Assembly: GCA_021845665.1 (NCBI GenBank)
Contig: JAJZVO010000029.1
Span: 1 to 52,407, forward strand
Reading direction: 5' to 3'
DNA from: Bacteroidota bacterium
Lineage (GTDB): Bacteria; Bacteroidota; Ignavibacteria; Kryptoniales; JAKASW01
Length of the DNA: 52,407 nucleotides
In this document: positions 50,700 through 52,407 of the stretch, piece by piece
Layout: the number at the start of each line of letters is the position of its first letter
Position numbering within the stretch: position 1 is the stretch's first letter
The notes under the pieces: generated by a model
Databases searched by the model: none
What the model saw: the letters and a program-made list of their open reading frames with translations, nothing else
Told to the model about the DNA's origin: nothing
Program-made: the position numbers and the translations under genes

Positions 50700-52406
50700 T
50701 CACGCCTTCATCCTGAGCCCCTTCTCCTCATACGAGAATATCCAGCCGACGATCCTGCCGGGCTCTATTGTCTCGAAATTATTCCAGTAGTCCTTAGTGT
50801 AGATGAATCTCGAGCTTGTGTCACCGGGGGGGATAGGTGCGGTCATTTTTCTGATTTCCATGAAGCGCTCCTTCCACAAAGCCATGTTCGAAACCCTTAG
50901 GTCCACCCAGCCGTCGTGTGCCCAGGCGTCGATCGCTTTGGGGCTTGAGTGAAGAACGTCCTCGCCTCTGAACGGCGGTATCTTTATCTCTTCGCCGCGT
51001 AGCAGGCTCTTCCCGTCGGGAAGGAGAATTGGAATCCCTATTGAGATAATTTCGGAACGCAGCCTCGCATTATTGCGGATCAGTTCGCAGAGCTGCGCCG
51101 ACAACTGTTCCGCAGAGGTATTCTGCACAAGAGAAAAATTTCCGTACTGTTTTGAAAGGAGGTAGCTCTCGTATAAGAGCTTTGAGAGCCGGGGCGGACC
51201 GAGGAGTTCGAACGCAATGCTGTCCACCTGATGTTCGCGCTCGAGCTCTCGCATCCTGTCGAATGCCGAGTGGAACATATAGCCAGCCCTGTAAGTCGGA
51301 GCCAGGGTAGCATTGTCAAGTGCGTTGATTATGTCATGCCCTGTGTTTCCGCCTTTGATCTCGAAGATCACGTCTTCCGCTATTTCTTCAGGCGTGACGT
51401 ACTCCATCTGCCCGGGTGTAGTTATCGCTTCAAACTCTCCGCGTGAGAACAACCCGTTTTCCCCTGTGTCCACGAATACCGACTTCAGCGTCTCGCCGGT
51501 CTTCGTTGTTTTTGCTGCGGTTTTCAACTCGAGCTTCTCGTTTATCTTATAGGGATCGTCGGGGGAGCAATCCTGCAATACGATGGGCTTGCCTCTCTTC
51601 ATGATCTCGCCGTAGCTGACGCGCTTCCATGCGATGGCCGCCGTCGGTTTGATCTCTTTGGTTATCGGCGCATCGGGAGTCCGCCCCATAAGAAACATCA
51701 GCAGTGTGTGTGCACCTGCTACGGCAGACTTGCTGAGAAGAACGCTGCTCGGTTTCTCTTCGCTGTGAGTATAAGGAATGTTCAATCCCATCCCGCCTGT
51801 CCCGCTTGTCCCAATCTTCAGGTAGATCTTTGTGCCGACATCCTGCATTGATCGGTACAGGATCTGAACGTGTCTGATTAGCTGAGGAGTGTAAAGAGTG
51901 CAGAGCATCCTTTCGATAGAATCGTAGAGGATGTTTTCCGTGCCATCCTTTGCCTTATCAAGTTCCTTGAGTAGCGACCGGCTTGATTGGAACTGATCCT
52001 GATAGGCTATTGCTGTGGCAGAATTAATGCAATCGATAATTACTTCCGGCCGATAGTCGGTGAGTAGATTGTAAATCGTACTTTGTTTCAACACGTCTTC
52101 GGATAGCTCGCCGAGAGTGTCCGCAATTAAAGCGCGGCGGCGTTCGGAGTTTCCGAGTATTTCTTCTCGCTGCAGATCCTTGAAGTCTTCGCGAACGAAG
52201 ATATTGCCGCAGTATGGGACGAAGAAGTCAGGCGCCAGGTCGGGATATTCATTCCGGATCTGTGCCACCGCGTCGATGGCTTCGGATTTCAGAAGTGACG
52301 AGATAATGATCTTCTCCGGTTTTTCCGGGATAAGCCGTCGACAGACTGCAGATCCAACCAGGCCCCATCCGCCAAGAACAAGGACTGTTTTTCCTTTGAA
52401 GATCGG
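50700..52406 (-). CDS. Unrecognised NAD(P)-binding Rossmann-fold protein (5' end beyond the window)
   Basis: The frame runs from TAA at 50700-50702 up to the right edge, so the start lies outside the window. The visible part is 568 residues. It opens with a Rossmann strand and loop, KTVLVLGGWGLVGSAV, near the true N-terminus, so only a few residues should be missing. Later blocks such as YLKIGTSGTGGMGLNIPYTHSEEKPS and KGGNTGHDIINALDN look conserved, but I cannot assign them to a named family. It may be an epimerase/dehydratase- or saccharopine-dehydrogenase-like enzyme of larger size. A GTG at 52268 could start a 522-residue form, but it would lose the cofactor loop and is rejected. Confidence 0.75.
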   Translation of the reverse strand, partial: PIFKGKTVLVLGGWGLVGSAVCRRLIPEKPEKIIISSLLKSEAIDAVAQIRNEYPDLAPDFFVPYCGNIFVREDFKDLQREEILGNSERRRALIADTLGELSEDVLKQSTIYNLLTDYRPEVIIDCINSATAIAYQDQFQSSRSLLKELDKAKDGTENILYDSIERMLCTLYTPQLIRHVQILYRSMQDVGTKIYLKIGTSGTGGMGLNIPYTHSEEKPSSVLLSKSAVAGAHTLLMFLMGRTPDAPITKEIKPTAAIAWKRVSYGEIMKRGKPIVLQDCSPDDPYKINEKLELKTAAKTTKTGETLKSVFVDTGENGLFSRGEFEAITTPGQMEYVTPEEIAEDVIFEIKGGNTGHDIINALDNATLAPTYRAGYMFHSAFDRMRELEREHQVDSIAFELLGPPRLSKLLYESYLLSKQYGNFSLVQNTSAEQLSAQLCELIRNNARLRSEIISIGIPILLPDGKSLLRGEEIKIPPFRGEDVLHSSPKAIDAWAHDGWVDLRVSNMALWKERFMEIRKMTAPIPPGDTSSRFIYTKDYWNNFETIEPGRIVGWIFSYEEKGLRMKA

Positions 52407-52407
52407 A

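Noticed and set aside
1-52407. CRISPR arrays, insertion sequences, prophage or integron parts
   Set aside because: No regularly spaced repeats, transposase or integrase motifs, or terminal inverted repeats were seen. The region reads as stable chromosome.

Overview
The window looks like a chromosomal segment of a free-living, plant-polysaccharide-degrading bacterium of the FCB group, most like Ignavibacteria or a neighbouring Bacteroidota lineage. Three things point there. Two secreted glycosidases end in type IX secretion (T9SS) sorting domains of the QNYPNPFNPTT type. There is a 31-residue AURKAIP1/COX24-type ribosomal protein gene. The housekeeping proteins (TrpB2, EF-G-like paralogue, WecB, HU) have a matching flavour. 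Unlike class Bacteroidia, many genes carry good Shine-Dalgarno sequences, up to AGGAGGTGA. This placement is inference, since no rRNA gene is present. I see no tRNA, rRNA, CRISPR array, transposase or prophage gene.

Layout. 1-6.5 kb is a polysaccharide utilisation block: the end of an unidentified gene, a CE2-like acetyl esterase, a GH5-like mannanase/glucanase with T9SS tail, and a GH94 cellobiose phosphorylase. A GH74 xyloglucanase with T9SS tail lies at 21.0-23.8 kb on the minus strand. The secreted enzymes would cut and deacetylate hemicellulose outside the cell, and the phosphorylase would split imported cellobiose. 6.6-10.1 kb is an operon of a small HEGGH membrane protein, a Dabb-domain protein, an ABC-2 ATPase and permease, and a LolA-like periplasmic protein. 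10.2-21.0 kb is a tightly packed run: mutS, a HerA-like ATPase, a SpoIIE-type phosphatase, a tandem ThyX-like protein with a non-canonical motif, a histidine kinase and a UvrD-like helicase. It starts from a well-formed promoter and ends at a clear hairpin.

24.1-25.9 kb (minus strand) holds a DMT exporter overlapping a UbiA-family decaprenyl-phosphate phosphoribosyltransferase. 26.1-27.4 kb is a TauE/SafE permease with its DUF1634 partner. 27.5-29.8 kb is sppA, an HU/IHF protein, a zinc-ribbon/TPR membrane protein and the small ribosomal protein, closed by a hairpin. 29.9-35.9 kb carries an S1/P1-type nuclease-like protein overlapping trpB2, YtxH and DUF948 envelope proteins, an EF-G-like GTPase with DPPGY in place of DTPGH, and a HIT protein. 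36.0-41.6 kb has wecB, a HAD phosphatase, a polytopic membrane protein, a Gfo/Idh/MocA oxidoreductase and a CCA-adding-enzyme-like nucleotidyltransferase.

41.7-50.5 kb is a MacAB/TolC-like export locus: TolC, adaptor, ATPase, then two tandem copies of a permease pair. Each pair joins the same two permease types through the same 8-bp gene overlap, so the pair was duplicated as a unit. The window ends inside a minus-strand gene for an unrecognised Rossmann-fold protein. The parts most worth following are the ThyX-like protein with its operon, and the four-permease exporter.
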